Source: Limnanthes douglasii subsp. nivea (lineage: Eukaryota; Streptophyta; Magnoliopsida; Brassicales; Limnanthaceae). Taken from it: DNA of 64,000 bases. The notes beneath the pieces are model-generated. The model searched no databases. It saw only the letters and a list, made by a program, of their open reading frames with translations, and was not told the DNA's origin. The position numbers and the translations under genes are program-made. Within the stretch, counting starts at the first letter, position 1. Each line of letters begins with the position of its first letter. This document shows positions 25,441 to 38,700 of the stretch, piece by piece. The stretch spans positions 78,263,910 through 78,327,909 of the forward strand of contig JAUPFV010000001.1 of NCBI GenBank assembly GCA_036936605.1, given 5' to 3'.

Positions 25441-25988
25441 TTTGCTAGTAAGTGAAGTACTAATAGGCTATAAAGAGTCGTATCTTCTTGTCATATTTGC
25501 AATATGATTCTAAAAATTTAATCGAACATAATCGAACAATCAAGACATACCAAATCAAAATCAAAATCAAATAAAAAAAATCTAAAAAATCAAGTCGAAA
25601 CAGCTTCTTTAATCCAAATCAAAATCTAAAATCAAATCGAAACAATTTCTCTAATCAAACAGAACCCAGCAATAAAAAAAATGCATTCAAAATCGGAATC
25701 CAACCTCAAAAATCGAATCAAAACAATTTTCTAATAAACAATCAGAATCATATCAAAACCGTTTCCTAATCGAAATCAAAACTGAAAATCGAAATTAAAA
25801 ATCCGAATTAAAATGTGAAACCAAATCAATCCAACTTATTTAAGCGAAAATAGAAACAAAATATGTGGGGAAAAAATTGGATCTGCGAAACAAGAGGCGA
25901 ACTACCCTTCTCCAATCGTATTAATCCTTGAACAGTCCTTTTATATCAACGAGAGAAACAAAATAATCCTAAAATTAGGACAATGTAT
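25441..25988. other. AT-rich noncoding stretch with degenerate AATCAAAA repeats
   Basis: From about 25500 to 25860 the + strand is a loose array of AATCAAAATC/AATCGAAAC-type words, likely an old simple repeat. It includes the region just 3' of the ANTH gene. No coding signal. Confidence 0.5.
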
Positions 25989-27758
25989 TTACAAATACCT
26001 TAAATCACAAATCAAGTGTTTTGCCATAATCTTATTTTGATTCTGTAACCACAACTGTTGTTCATGCAAAAGAATTTGCTGACTAGAACGCCCATTACTA
26101 CACAAATTATCTTTCTCGGTCGAATTTGAAAACGGCTCGAAAAGATCATCTTCAAAGCTTACTGATTTTCGGGTACAGTTACTTTCCCGCGCGTTAAAAG
26201 TTGGCGGGTGAACTTCCTTTGAAGTTGCCTGAAACGTCGGAGCTGCTGCAAACAAATCACCTAGACAATCAATCGATTGTTCGTTTCCTGTACTAGTTTC
26301 ATAAGCCGATTTATCTGTGTTATTATCCAGAAATGGATTATACGGGTGCTGTGATGTTGATACAAGCTCTTGATCGAAGTGACTACTTGTACTTTTAGGG
26401 GAAGCTTCGAATTCGATGGATTGTGTGGCTGTTTGAGCTAGTGCGATCTCCCAGGCACAACTACTCGAATTGACATTTGAGTTTTCATTATGTGTTTGTT
26501 CAATAGGCCAATCATCGAAAAGGACGAGGTCTAAAGCCGGGTTTGATCCTTTATCATCATTGGGTAATGAATGAAACGAACCTGAATCTGAAACGCTAGC
26601 TGTTTCCTCTAAATCTAGTTGTGTCATGCATGGCTCTGAATAACGCGAAATTGACGGACTCATTCCAGGTCCCATCATGAGCTCTTCCAACGACGTACAC
26701 GATCCTAAACCCGGTTCTGACAATCTGTCCATGAAACCGTTGGAAGGGGGAGCTGGACAAAGCATGTGTGGCGATGCTGATCGCGATCTTGTGTTTGGTT
26801 TTGTGGGGAAAGACGGTTGATCTTTTACAAACTCCTCAAGTGTTTCTAGCAATTCCTGTGAGATTTTCTGTATGCTTGGATATTCAGAGCTTCGGCCAAC
26901 GTTGTTGGATTTGCAGAAATCGTAGAAATCGTTGAGTTCTTCGAATTGTTTCGTAGCTTTAAGGCAGCATTCGAAAGCTTTAACACAATTTTGGGACTGG
27001 AGTTGAAAGAAATTATCGAGTAGTACTGTGAGTCCATCGGATATATCTTTGTACAAATCGAAACTCTCTAAAACGATTATGTGAAGTGAGATCTTGACGA
27101 GCTTGTTTGATTTTGCAGATCCCTTAGGTCGAGTCGCAATGGCTCGGTGAAGTAACAGCTGCCAGTAATTGAGTTTGTCCAGAAGAACTGCAGGTTTCAT
27201 ATCGTAAATCGTGGATTCGTAGCTTTTCCGACTGCCTCTCTTGCTCCTATATTCGTCCTCATTCGTCGTCACTCGTCTGTATATCTTGCCTTTCAAGAAA
27301 CAATTTAATCTTTCGTTGAGGTACAGCGCATACAATCTCACAAATGCAGTATAGTCCCATGGACTACTCGAGTTGGAGTCGTCTCGAAAATTCGAGAGGT
27401 CGAGTATCCTCATTCCGCGTTTCATCGTGTGAAGAACTTCCCTAGGAAAATACGGATCCCCGTCTTGGAACACACGCAAGACAAGAATGAGAGATTTTAA
27501 CGCGACAGCCCAATTCTTCGTACGACTGATCCTCTTTCCGATCGCGTGCGCGCAAACAGCCGCGTAAGATTTGTTGGATGAAACGAGAGCGAGGATTTCA
27601 GCCACGCACCGTTCGTCCAACGGCATCTCATCATGAGTAGTTGTTTTAAGGACCGCAACTTCAAGGTTTGATCCGTTGTTGCTTACGACTTTGGCTAGGC
27701 TAATGCTCGTTTGGTCCTTGACCGCACCTAATGCCTTCCGTAGTTTGCTGGACATCAT
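25989..27758 (-). CDS. Putative clathrin assembly protein, AP180/CALM type (ANTH domain), 589 aa
   Basis: Predicted endocytic adaptor that binds PtdIns(4,5)P2 at the plasma membrane and helps recruit clathrin. One uninterrupted exon. The start MMSSKLRKALGAVKDQTSIS is the conserved N-terminus of plant ANTH adaptors, close to my memory of Arabidopsis At1g05020. The ANTH domain covers about residues 25-310 and holds the lipid-binding type motif KTTTHDE, WAVALKSLILVLRVFQDGDP, the SPWDYTAFVRLYALYLNERL helix, LLDKLNYWQLLLHRAIATRP, and EYPSIQKISQELLETLEEF. The C-terminal half is unstructured, Ser/Asn/Asp-rich, with an NPF motif (residues 474-476), DLF (501-503), an acidic EDDLFEPF, and a conserved-looking EQQLWLQNQNKIMAKH end. 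The last few residues after AKH may be a lineage extension. GC-richer than its surroundings, with no frame damage; looks functional. Confidence 0.93.
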   Translation of the reverse strand: MMSSKLRKALGAVKDQTSISLAKVVSNNGSNLEVAVLKTTTHDEMPLDERCVAEILALVSSNKSYAAVCAHAIGKRISRTKNWAVALKSLILVLRVFQDGDPYFPREVLHTMKRGMRILDLSNFRDDSNSSSPWDYTAFVRLYALYLNERLNCFLKGKIYRRVTTNEDEYRSKRGSRKSYESTIYDMKPAVLLDKLNYWQLLLHRAIATRPKGSAKSNKLVKISLHIIVLESFDLYKDISDGLTVLLDNFFQLQSQNCVKAFECCLKATKQFEELNDFYDFCKSNNVGRSSEYPSIQKISQELLETLEEFVKDQPSFPTKPNTRSRSASPHMLCPAPPSNGFMDRLSEPGLGSCTSLEELMMGPGMSPSISRYSEPCMTQLDLEETASVSDSGSFHSLPNDDKGSNPALDLVLFDDWPIEQTHNENSNVNSSSCAWEIALAQTATQSIEFEASPKSTSSHFDQELVSTSQHPYNPFLDNNTDKSAYETSTGNEQSIDCLGDLFAAAPTFQATSKEVHPPTFNARESNCTRKSVSFEDDLFEPFSNSTEKDNLCSNGRSSQQILLHEQQLWLQNQNKIMAKHLICDLRYL

Positions 27759-28829
27759 TAGTGAATCTTATCGTTACAATTTTTCGTCTTCTTTTTTAAA
27801 CTCTATGTTTATTGTTGAAGAATTGGGCAATGCAATGGTGTTTTTTGCCAGATTGGATAAAATTTTGTGATGAAGGCAAGAAGGTTGGTTTCATAATTGG
27901 TGATGAACAAACGGAATCGAGTTGTTTTTGCGTGGTGGAGTCTAAAAATAGAAAGTACTAATAAATCTTTTCAACCCTTGAAGACATGACAATGACTCAG
28001 GTGTTTTGATTGACAAAATCTGGTTAATATTAGAAATGGATAATTTATCTCATATTAGATCTTTCCAGCAGCATCTTTAAAATCCTACTTAAATATAGGT
28101 TGGATTTTCCCTTGTAATTTTGGATTTTTAATGCGTAATTTAAGTAGTTAATTCAGAATTTAACAATTAATTTAAAAAAAATTAAGAGATAATAGGTAAA
28201 ATTACCAGCAAATATATCTATCCAAATTAAAATAATGATATATATATATATATATTAATTTTTTCTATTAGAAATACATAGATTTATTTAGCTTGTAGGA
28301 AAGGCTAAAAACCATCATTTGTATTTGACATTTGTTTCAAAACGAACATTCGTATCCTTTTCTTTTAATCATAAATAGAAGTATATTGAAAATTTTGGAC
28401 CAATACATAATGTTTACAAAAGAATACGGACGAAGGATAATTTTACACATAGCTTTAACAAGTTAAGAGAGAATGAAATTTCTAGTCTAAAGAATTTGAA
28501 ATACTTCCAAACTCTAACAGACCACATTTTCTTTCACGAAATTTTTTCTATCAAGACCTCCATCTTTGCAAGATTTAGTCTTTAAATAAATCCACCTTTG
28601 ACTTCTTCTAACTTCATATATCTCCTTTTTTTTTACTCTATGAAATGCATCTTTCTAAAGCCTCCATCAGTGTTTGATCCTATTTTAAAACAAGTCCAGA
28701 TTTCTTCTTTTTCATCTACTTTCATCAATATCACTTTTTGATTTTTTTGGATTTTCAGCATCAAAACCTTAACCTCAGGAACCTGAAATCATAAAGTAAA
28801 GATCAGCAGAAACTTGTTTTTAAACACGA
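27759..28829. other. Intergenic region upstream of the ANTH gene
   Basis: Expected to contain the minus-strand ANTH promoter and 5' leader nearest 27759. A (TA)n run is at about 28236-28256. From about 28300 to 28830 AT-rich sequence leads to the 3' end of the LINE. No gene or clear promoter motif is called. Confidence 0.5.
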
Positions 28830-29089
28830 GTAAGAATCAATCAGAGGTAGTATTCATGTAACCAATCCATAAGCATTCTAATAAAGCAATAGCTAGGAGT
28901 TGATTTGGTGCATTAAGGTGAGAAAATTCAAGTTTTCGCTTGCATTTTAAAGTTCATTTTACAAGCCAATATGCGGCTTGATTTTGGACTCTAGATATAT
29001 ATTTAATAGACATTGAGGAAGTTATTAGTTTCCTGCAAATAGAAAGAAGAAAGTTTAGATAAGGAGGGGAACTTCCCTCAGTCAGAAGC

Positions 29090-32000
29090 TTGATTAACAT
29101 TTCGCAGTCTCACTCAATATCCACTTGTAACCAGTTGTTTCCTTTGCAGATTAGTAATCCTTCAAGTAAGGCTCTCACTTCTGCTAACAAAGGCGAAAGT
29201 TTGCCAAAAGTAGTTCCTGAACCCTTTATGATTTCACCTATATTTCTAATCCCCATTCCCCTCACTAGATTCTTCGTTACTAAGGTATGTTGCGTCAATA
29301 TTCAGTTTCAATCTTCCAATGTCAGGAGCAATCCATTTGAGGTATATACCTTTCATTCCTCTTTTAATTATAGAAGTACAACCTAAAATGGAACATGCAG
29401 TAAAAGCGTTAGACCAGTGTTTTCTAGTAAGCACATTAGTTGAATCGATACCAATAATGATATTGTTTATAAGATTGATTGACTTTGTAACAGAGTCACT
29501 GAATCCTTTAAATTTAGAGTGATTTTTGTTTCTCCAAATCACCCAACAAATAATAGAATGGGTGATATGAGTTATATGCAATCTGTTAATAGAAAACCAA
29601 AACCAACTTCTAATGACATGAGTTAAAACCATATGTCTCTGGATCCTTATGTTTTAAAAAATCATTGAAATGCTTACAAATTTCCCAGGATAAATTGTGT
29701 TTAATAAATAAATTATTTGTATCTTCATAGTTGGGATAAAATTGACATTTAGAAACAAGCATTATATGTCTCTTCTGCATTATATTATGAGTAGAAATGA
29801 AATTTTTCATTTATTTCCATAAGAGAAATGAATACTTCCTGGAAGTTATGGCATTCCAGATCTTCCTGTAAATGTTGGACTTATTATACTTTTGTCTTGT
29901 GCAATTCCATGTGTGATTGGTGTTGAAGTTATAGTCTAGAGAAACCTTCCAAATCATTATGTCCTCCACATTGCTTGTCAACGTTATATTATTTTATTTG
30001 GTTTAAACTGTCTTCGGGTAGAACTCCTTTCAACGAATCAATATCCCAATAGTTATTCTTTAGAAAAAGTTAACTTCAACCTCCAAGAACCAATTATTAC
30101 TTTTATTATTAATAGAATCAATAATAGGAGGATGATTATGCCAGTCATTCAACCAAAAATTCATATCTCTTTTACCCAGTAACCATCTAATATCTCTTTT
30201 TGCATCTTCTTTAATCCCTGCAAGCCTTTTCCAAATCAAAGAACCAACTTTGTTATAGTTAGCTTTTAAATGATGAACATGTTTGTTGTATATATTGTTC
30301 ATAATTTTAGCCCAGAGAAACCAAATCTTTTGAGAGAAGGTGTTATGAATATCAGCAAGTTTTCTGATGTTCAGACCCCCCCTCCTCCTCAAAAGGCTTA
30401 CAAAGAGATGTCCAATTGGACCAATGAATGCACTTTTCAATGTATTTGGATCTCCATAGAAATTTATTAAAGATTTTTTTCAATTCTTTTGATAATGCAT
30501 TTAGGAATAATGATATTCTGCATCCAATAATATGGAGTGGATATTAAAATAGAGGAGATAAGAGAGAGCCTTCCCCCGTATGATAAGTATTTTTTGTCCC
30601 ATTCAATGATCTTAGCATTAATTTTGTCAATGATAGTACATAAATTCCTTGCTTTATTGTTGCAGTTTAAAATTATTCCAAGGTAATTGGTTGGGAGATA
30701 ATCAACAGTGAATCCCGTCAAGTTTTCAAGGTAGTTTACTCTGTTGTGATGAAGTCTTGTTGAAGTCATGATCTTTGTCTTCCCCTTGTTTATAGCATGT
30801 CCTAAAAAAATTGGTATTTGTCTAGACATTTGTTAAGCTTTTCAATAGTTGAATTCAAATTCTTAGTGAACACAAGGATATCATCGGCCTAAGCTAGACA
30901 AGAATCCAAATACTCATTTCTTGAGGCATATTTCATTTTCTTGTTATGATAAAATAGATTATAGATCCACATCGGTAAGGACCTCTTCCCTAAGAATGAC
31001 GAGACTTGAGGAAAAAAATCTCATTGTCTCAAGCCTCTCTTGGGGTTAAAGTATCCAAATACATCACCATTTATCTGCAAAGATATATTGACATCCTTAA
31101 TAAGCTTATTGATTAAGGATATAAACTCATTAGTAAAACCAAAAGATCTAAGAAATTTGGAAATAAATGAGTGAGACATTCTGTCAAAAGTTTTTGACAT
31201 GTCCAACTGAATTATAATGTTCCCGGATTTTGGTTTTCTATTGAGATCATATATATATATATAAACTCCTTAGCAATCAGAATTTTCTCATGGATAGACC
31301 TCTATTTAAAGAAAGTGTCTTGAGTATTTGAGATGATTTTAGGAAGTATGTTAGAAATCCTAGTGTTTATAAGCTTGGAAAAGATTTTGTTAAGCATAGA
31401 GTAAAGTCCAATAGGTCTATAGTTATTCCACTAAGTAGGATATTTAATCGTTGTGATTAGACAAAGACCAGTAGAAAATATACCATTAGGAATAGTTTGG
31501 CCATTAAGATAAGAGTTGAGAGCTAATCACAAATGAGATTTAATAATTTTCCAACAGACTTTATAAAAAGTGATATTGTACCCATCTATACCAGCAGTAC
31601 TAGAGTGGTTCATGTTATTGATTGTGTGCCAGATTTTCACCTCACTTCTAGGCTTCATAAAAGTATCATTGTCCTCCAGAGTAACCAGTCTAGGGATGTT
31701 TTCAAAAAATGTATCCAGCAACATATCCTGCTACTCTTCTATGTTGTTGTAAGGATTACTAGTGATGTTTTTTAAGAAAGATTCAATTGATTTGCCAATT
31801 ACATACGGGTCAACAATCCAGTTGTTATCTTCTTTGATACATTTAATACTATTCTTATTCTTCTATTTGAGACAAAATCATGATAAGCTATTGTATTACG
31901 CTCACCATCCTTTAACCAATTGCTATAGCATTTTTTCCTCCAAAAGTCTTCCTCAATTCTCAAGGCTGTAATATGCAGATTGTTAGCCATATCCAATGCT

Positions 32001-32955
32001 GCTTTGGTGTTTAAGTTGTTGATATTTATATGATCCCTCTCTTTCATCATGACATGCTCTTCAGTCTCCTTAACTTTGCTGAAAATGTTACCAAAGTTAT
32101 TGATATTCCAAGCTTTCAAACATTTCTTCAACCTTTTTAACTTGAACAAAAAAATATGACTTGGATCTCTATTGATCCTAAGCTTCCAATTCTGTTCTAC
32201 CACACTTAGGAAATTGTCATCTTTAGTCCACATATTAATGAATTTAAAACTTTTCTTTTTGTTGTAAGAGATGTTAGAAATATATATATTAGTAGAAATT
32301 AGAAGGGGGTCATGGTCAGAACAAGTTCTAACCATGTGAAGAACCTGAGTGTTTTTGAAGATGTATGTCCATTTATTGTTCAACATAGCGCGATCTAAAC
32401 GTTTTCACTTTGTGTTTCTGTTCCAGGTGAACTTGGATCCCACAAATCCGAGATCTTCTAGCTGAAAATATCTAATGATGTCATTAAATCATTAATGATG
32501 TTCTGTCATAAAGTGATGCAACCAATTTTCTCTTCAGATGAGGAAACGACATTGTAGTCCCCCATAGTAAGCCAACCTACTTTAGTAGATGAAAAATTCT
32601 TAAGTTGATCCCACAACTCAAGTCTCTGTAATCTCTTACATCTAGCGTAGACCACAGTTAGACTGAAGCAGATATAAGAGTCTGGATGAGTAACTCTCAG
32701 ATGAATACATTACTCCAGATTGATAAGCATATCAATGTTGTAATTCATGTTCCAGACAATCCGTATCTTGTTAGCTATGTTAACATTAAATATAATAAAT
32801 CCCAGCTTATTAACAATCTCTTCCATCTTCTCAATGTTGGCCATAGGTTTCCTGAATAGCTAGAATTTTAATCTTCTCTTTGTAGATGATTGATTTCAAC
32901 CTTCTTATAGTTGGGTTGTTGTTTATTCCACTAGCATTCAAACTAAGAATCTTTA
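29090..32955 (-). pseudogene. LINE ORF2 remnant: endonuclease, reverse transcriptase, RNase H
   Basis: Endonuclease opens with ILSLNASGINNNPTIRRLKS and IKILAIQETY near 32955-32840, then breaks up. RT blocks: NYRPIGLYSMLNKIFSKLI (about 31400), LDMSKTFDRMSHSF with LQINGDVFGYFNPKRGLRQ (31206-31021), and the catalytic block at about 30885-30900, where the Tyr codon of the YADD-type motif is now TAG (LA-stop-ADDI). The C-terminal RNase H has LKLNIDATYLSN, LAEVRALLEGLLIC and LQVDIE (29390-29110). The gene cannot make a full-length protein. Confidence 0.82.
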
Positions 32956-33099
32956 TCATTATCCGATAGAGATTTATAACGGTTATTTTTCCCTGAATAT
33001 TTCAATGACTTGATCACCGACTTACTTAGCTTTTTCATTTTCCTCGCAAATTTAAGTTTTATGTCAAGTATGAGATTAAATTCTGGATCAAGAGAGGAT

Positions 33100-33827
33100 T
33101 ATTTCAAGATCGGATTTATTGGAGAGCTTCCAATATTGTCTGGGTAAGGAGTGTTTCTACCTGAGCTAATATTCTCATAATCATTTTTTTTGTAAATAAC
33201 CATCTTCTAACTTTTTTTATAGCATCTATAACTTTCATTTCTTTAGGGGAAGATGAGTCTTTAATGATCACTTTAGATATACTGATGTTTGAATGATCTT
33301 TACTGGTTGATGTAGATTTCCCTTCAGATTTTTTCCCCTTGTTTTCAACTATTTTTTTACTTTTTGGAATCATAATTGATGTGATTTTTGGTCGATATAC
33401 CTTGTTTAGAATCAATTTTTCCATTAGTATATTTTTACTGAGAGAATCATTTTCTTGATTGACGATGGATTGAACTTCTGTGACTTGGTTAGTATTCTAT
33501 TTATTCCTTTCTGGTTTGTTATTAAGATACTTCTTGCATTCAGAGACTTTAGGACCCAAATGCGAACAGAAATCACAGTAAGAAGGAGGGTTTTTGTAAC
33601 TTATTGATAGCCATCATCCTTCATTAGATCCAAACTCGATCCAGATGTTATTATGCATCCATCTTGAAACATCAATCTCAATCAAAGCAAAACAAACATT
33701 TTTGTATAAGTATTTTGGGATTTTCTCTATCCTCACCCACTCCAATTTTCTGCTATATCTTTTAAACCATAATATACGTTGTCGGTACTTTACAACTATT
33801 CAGTTTTGCCTCAAATTAGAGACATAA
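33100..33827 (-). pseudogene. LINE ORF1 remnant
   Basis: Minus-strand fragments include WMHNNIWIEFGSNEGW and a Cys-rich stretch PSYCDFCSHLGPKVSEC at about 33540-33600. The latter looks like a CCHC knuckle in which the usual His is lost. A Lys/Ser-rich tail follows (33424-33116). This matches the RNA-binding ORF1 of plant L1 elements. Interrupted by stops. Confidence 0.6.
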
Positions 33828-33850
33828 AATAGGATATGTAATGGGGTAAG

Positions 33851-34195
33851 CCCAAGAGCCACCCACTTCTACGTATCTCTATACAATCATACACTTTTAA
33901 ATATTATTTTAAAACAAAAGCAAATTATTCAAGATACTATATTAGCCTTTCCATGGAATTGTTTTGCGACTAGTGATATAACAACATCTACGGATTTGGA
34001 TATGTAGTGTGTAACTTTAGATTAGATGAATCTTGAATGGATACTCTAAACAATAATTATGTGGTTTAAATCTATTCGCAAACGCAATACCTGTTATAAT
34101 TAGAGAGATTATATTAGAGTGTTTATATGTTTTCAAATTAAAAATAAAATCATGTCAATTTCATTTGATAATGCAGCTAATTAACTAATTTGGTT
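33851..34195. other. Noncoding spacer between LINE and minisatellite
   Basis: AT-rich, no open frame of note, no recognised repeat. Confidence 0.4.
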
Positions 34196-35302
34196 TTTTT
34201 TTCAGGATTCGAACCAAGCATGGTTTTCTCAAACCAAACATGGTTTTTTTCAAACCAAGTATGGTTTTGGTGCTATCAATGAGCTAATTTAGTCATTTTT
34301 TGGATTCAAACCAGGCTGATATTTTTCAAACCAAGCATGGTTAGGATGAACCTAATGAGCTAATTTGATATTTTTCCACATTTGAACCAAGCATCGTCTT
34401 TTTTCAAACCAAGCATGGTCCGAGTGAAACTAATGAGCTAATTTGGTATTTTTTTTTCTGGATTCGAACTAAACATCATCCTTTTTCAAACCAAACATGT
34501 TTCGGGTGTAGATAATTAGCTAATTTGGTTTTTTTCCTTCCTCGAACCAAACATGGTAGTTTTTGGAACCAAGCATGGTCTGGGTGTAAATACTGAGCCA
34601 ATTTAGTCTTTTTAAGATTTAAACCAAGAACTACTCGAGTATGGTCTTAGTGTAGTTAATGAGCTAATTTGGTTTTTTTTAGAGTTTGAACCAAGCGTGG
34701 TCTTTTTTCAAACCAAGAATGGTCCGGGCGCAACTAATGAGCTAATTTGGTCTTTTTCCAGATTCGAACCAAGTATGGTATTTTTCCAAACCAAGCATGG
34801 TCTGAATGCAACTGATGAGCTAATTTGTTTTTTTAGATTCGAACGAAACATGGTATTTTTTCATAAAAAATATGATCTCGGTGTAGCTAATGAACTAATT
34901 TGGTCTTTTTATGGATTCTAACCAAGCATGGTATTTTGTCAAACCAACCATAGTCTAGGTGCAGCTAATGATCTAATTGGTCATTTTCAGGATTCAAACC
35001 AAGCATGGTTCAAGTGCAGCTAATGAGCTATTTTTTTTTTCGGATTCGAACCAAACATGATCTTATTTCAAACCAATCATGGCTCGGGTGAGCTAATTTG
35101 GTATGTTTATGGATTCAAACCAAGCATGGTATTTTTTCAAACCAAGCATGGCCAGGGTAGCTAATGAGATCATTTGATCTTTTTTTTATTCCAACCAAGC
35201 ATGGTCTTTTTTCAAACCAAGCAAAGTCCAGTTGCAGCTAATAAGTTAATTTGGTATTTTTTTGGATTCGAACCAAACATGTTTTTTTTAAACCAATGGG
35301 TT
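34196..35302. repeat. Minisatellite array, unit about 80 bp, built on AACCAAGCATGGT
   Basis: Roughly 13 diverged copies. Each unit holds two AACCAAGCATGGT half-repeats, a GGTGCAGCTAATGAGCTA block and AATTTGGTTTTTTT with GGATTCG. Because the unit is near 81 bp, frames such as 34697-34921 repeat themselves in translation; this is not a gene. The array resumes at 44337 beyond element D, which split it. Confidence 0.88.
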
Positions 35303-35307
35303 CAACT

Positions 35308-35665
35308 TGATAGTTTCAAATATTATTGGAAAGTCGTTTGAGCCAAAATCTGAAGGGGTAATTCAGACATCTTTTACACCAAAGTATTAATGAACAGCAA
35401 ACATAAGTGGATTATGACTCAGCTGTGTGCTAAACCATTTTGGTTTTGGGCTTTGGACACATTAAAATTGACCCGAACGGCCCATGGGTCGTAAAACAAG
35501 ATTATAATTACCCCAACCAACCACATTTAACAGGTTGGACTTTTTTTAATAATATTATTCACAATCACACACCTATTTTATCTCTCTTTGTCTTCTACTT
35601 TAAAATTTAATACCTCTTCAAACAAAAGACCTTAAATAATCTTCGACCAAAAACAATCCACACCA
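35308..35665 (+). repeat. 5' LTR of element D
   Basis: 358 bp, from TGATAGTTTC to CCACACCA, near A's 356 bp. U3 box TTGACCCGAACGGCCCATGG at about 35468-35487. The TATA is decayed to TATAATTA (35503-35510). The last ~110 bp match 44222-44331. Confidence 0.8.
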
Positions 35666-35668
35666 AAT

Positions 35669-35685
35669 CGGTGACCACGGTAGGA
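35669..35685 (+). other. Decayed primer-binding site of element D
   Basis: CGGTGACCACGGTAGGA, three bases after the LTR end. Compared with B and F (TGGCGACCACAGTGGGA) it has four or so substitutions. Same tRNA-Arg type by position and similarity. Confidence 0.65.
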
Positions 35686-35753
35686 CGCGACAGTGCTTGA
35701 ATAACAAATTTAAAACCAATAAATAGAAATGATAGTTCATATATCATCAAAGC

Positions 35754-38700
35754 ATGGATTTCAACATGCAGGATGTTCCACCTCCAAGAGTTTTTGCTCC
35801 AGTTTCAGGATTTGAAGGTATGACCCAAGATAATATCCTTCATCACAACCCAGATGAAATACATTTCATGCAAGATGAACGTGATCAGGTGAGGGCTGAA
35901 ATTGAAGCTTCAAGGTCTCAAATGCAAGCTGGAAAAGAGTAAAAGAAAATTCAGATGTGTCTGGATTTCGTCCTACAGATGAGCTTGGTGATAATGAAAA
36001 TTCACAAAGACTCATGTCATCTCTAAGAAAACGCATCGTTCTAAATGATTTGTAAGTACAACATTGGAGTCTTCTGATAGTTCAACAAATGACTCAGACC
36101 TTGCAAAGTCGCTTTCATCTAGTAGTGATGAGGGCCACCTAAAGAATAAATTATGGCTAACTAAGAAATATTAAAGATAAAAGGACAGATGGGGTGGAAT
36201 GAAAAAGAACAAGCATCAGGGAAAAGTAAAGGGTTCGGCTGATCGTAACATTGATCATATGTTTCTTGATCCATTTATTATTCAATCTAAACCATGTATG
36301 TTTGCTACTCCCAATGAAGATATTGTATTTAGTCGTAGCTACAATTGGAGACAATCACTATTGTCCTAAAAATACTCTCTGGACATGTTTCCAAGCGATT
36401 TGATAGCTCCAATATGGAAAAGTACGATGAAAATAAAGATCCTGATAACCATCTATGGCAATTCAATAACTTTATGATGAACTTATGATGACAATTTGTT
36501 ATATTGGGCCTTCTTACAAACCTTTTAGGAAAGTGCCCTCAAATGGTACAATAGTTTCCCTCATGGGTCTATATATAATTTTGATATGTTCTTGGTGGTG
36601 TTTCGGAGACAATTTGTTGGAAGCAAAGAGCTTAAAGTAAGTGGTGATACTATTTTTCATTGTTCCCAAGAGCCGAACGAATCTTTGAAGGAATATATTA
36701 GTAGGTTTATGAACACAAATAATGGGTTAGCTGATTATTTTGAACATGTGACAATCGCCTCTCTAAGATAAGGTTTGAATCTCGGCAATTTAGCTGATTC
36801 AGTAACCTGGAAGAAAGTGATGACTTTTGGAGGACTGCTAAATCAAGTTAGAACAAATCACAATTGAAGAAACTAAGAAGTCTAGAGTGTCTTGTGAGAA
36901 CAAATATGTTGCTACAACATCAATTCCACAAGCAACAACTCAATCCCAACCTATTGTCAATTATAAGTCAAAAGAATCTGGACATGGATCACATCGGCCC
37001 AATCAAAATTAGTCCAATTAAAACCAACAAGTTAGAAGTAAAAGATGCCAATAGTTTTAGCTTGAATGGTTTGCTAAGCTGGGAGAGAGTGTAGCAACAA
37101 AATTTGACAAAACTAAGAATGATGCATATTTTTGAATGTCAACCCCACTATAGTCCTCTAGAGAGACTCGAAGTATTTGTTTTTGTAAATATCACAATGA
37201 TGTGGGTCATGACACACATGATTGTATTGAATTAAAGAAAGAAGTACAAAATCTCATTGAGAGAAGGAAATTAGATACCTTTGTTAAAAGACAAGGGGGC
37301 AGTAGACCGGATAACACTCAGTCCAATACCAATACACCCTGAATGACTTCATTAGCCATTCCAGGGACATCCAGACAGGAGGATGCCATGATGATTGTTG
37401 AAAGATTTGATGTGTTAACTGAATATATTGATCCATATCGGAATCAAGTGGGGGTAATAGTGGATAATTCTGACACAATTTCTGGTATGGTAATGTTTTT
37501 TGAATCATTAACTAAATTTGGGGGAGACACTGTAACAACTCCCTCAAGTTGTTCAAGAAAAAAGGCATGTCAACAGTTTGACTACTCAGTTGGAAGGAAA
37601 AATATTTACACATCTTTACCAAACCCATGCTCTTTTCATAGTCTTTGATAAAGATGACTTAAGAGATATAGCGGGTCCACACGAAGATGTTGTGGTAATA
37701 AGAGCATCAATTGAGAGTAATGACATACGATAAATCCTAATTGACACCAGTAATTCAGCAAATGTGTTATTTTTAACTACTTATAAGCAGATGAAGAATC
37801 CCCCATTCATCTAACGATCAAACAGAACTGTTGTAGAATTTACTAAGAGTTGGGCCGATGTCATCGGTGAATTTGAAGAGGAGGTACTATTGGGTAAAGG
37901 ACCATTTATAAAAATGGTAAGGGTGTTATTTATTTTGGTTGATTTCCAACCATCCTACAATGCCATATTTGGAAGATCTTGGCTCTTTAGGATGCATGAT
38001 GTGGCCTTTACTGTCCACTAATGTTTATATTATGTTGTGGGATGACAAGTAGGTTTTGTCTGAAGCAAGCAGAAAGTTGCTAGGGAAAGTTTCTAGGGAA
38101 TTCTATGTAGCAGCTACTGGAGCCTTCCACCAATTAGAATGAAATAGATGATCCAAGGGAGGCTCATAGTTCTGTAATACACATTGAAGAAGTTAAAATC
38201 CATTTCTTGGCAGAAGGCAAAAGTGTTAGAATTGGAACTAAATTACTATTAAGCTTGAAACAAAATTTATTGTCATTATTATCTAATAATCTACATGTGT
38301 TTGCATGGTCCAATGATGATGTAATTGGAGTACCAGCCGAGGTGATTTGGCATAAGTTATCAGTCTGATTTGATACTGGACCAGTAGTACAGAGAATGAG
38401 GACTTTTTCCAAAGAAAAATATGATGTGATAATATAAGAGTTTGATCGGTTAACCAAGATGGGGCATATCAAAAAATCTCAATACCCTTTGTGGACAGCT
38501 AATCCTGTCTTAGTCAAGAAAAATAATAGAAAATGGCGCATGTGTATTGACTTCACCGATTTGAATAGAGCATGTCTTAAATATCCTTTTCCAATGCCTC
38601 AGATAGATCAGTTAGTGGATTCTACATCATGTAACAAGTTGTTATCCTTCATGGATGCCTTTTCAGGGTATAATCAGATTCAAGTGGATCTGAACAATCA

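Larger units (their letters stand above)
28830..33850 (-). mobile_element. Plant L1-type LINE retrotransposon, full-length outline, inactivated
   Basis: On the minus strand: ORF1 with a zinc-knuckle-like motif (about 33827-33100), apurinic endonuclease start (about 32955), reverse transcriptase (about 32386-30060) and a terminal RNase H (about 29632-29090). The order is that of plant L1 elements carrying an RNase H. Many stops and frameshifts. The 3' end and poly(A) are not sharply seen, so both outer limits are approximate. Confidence 0.82.

Noticed and set aside
28236..28256. (TA)n run as a MITE terminus
   Set aside because: No inverted repeats or target duplication could be seen around it.
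34697..34921. Open frame with internally repeating protein in the minisatellite
   Set aside because: The unit is near 81 bp, so any open phase repeats. No start context, codon bias or family resemblance.
34196..35302. CRISPR-like regular repeats
   Set aside because: Repeats are contiguous, diverged tandem units with no unique spacers, in plant DNA.
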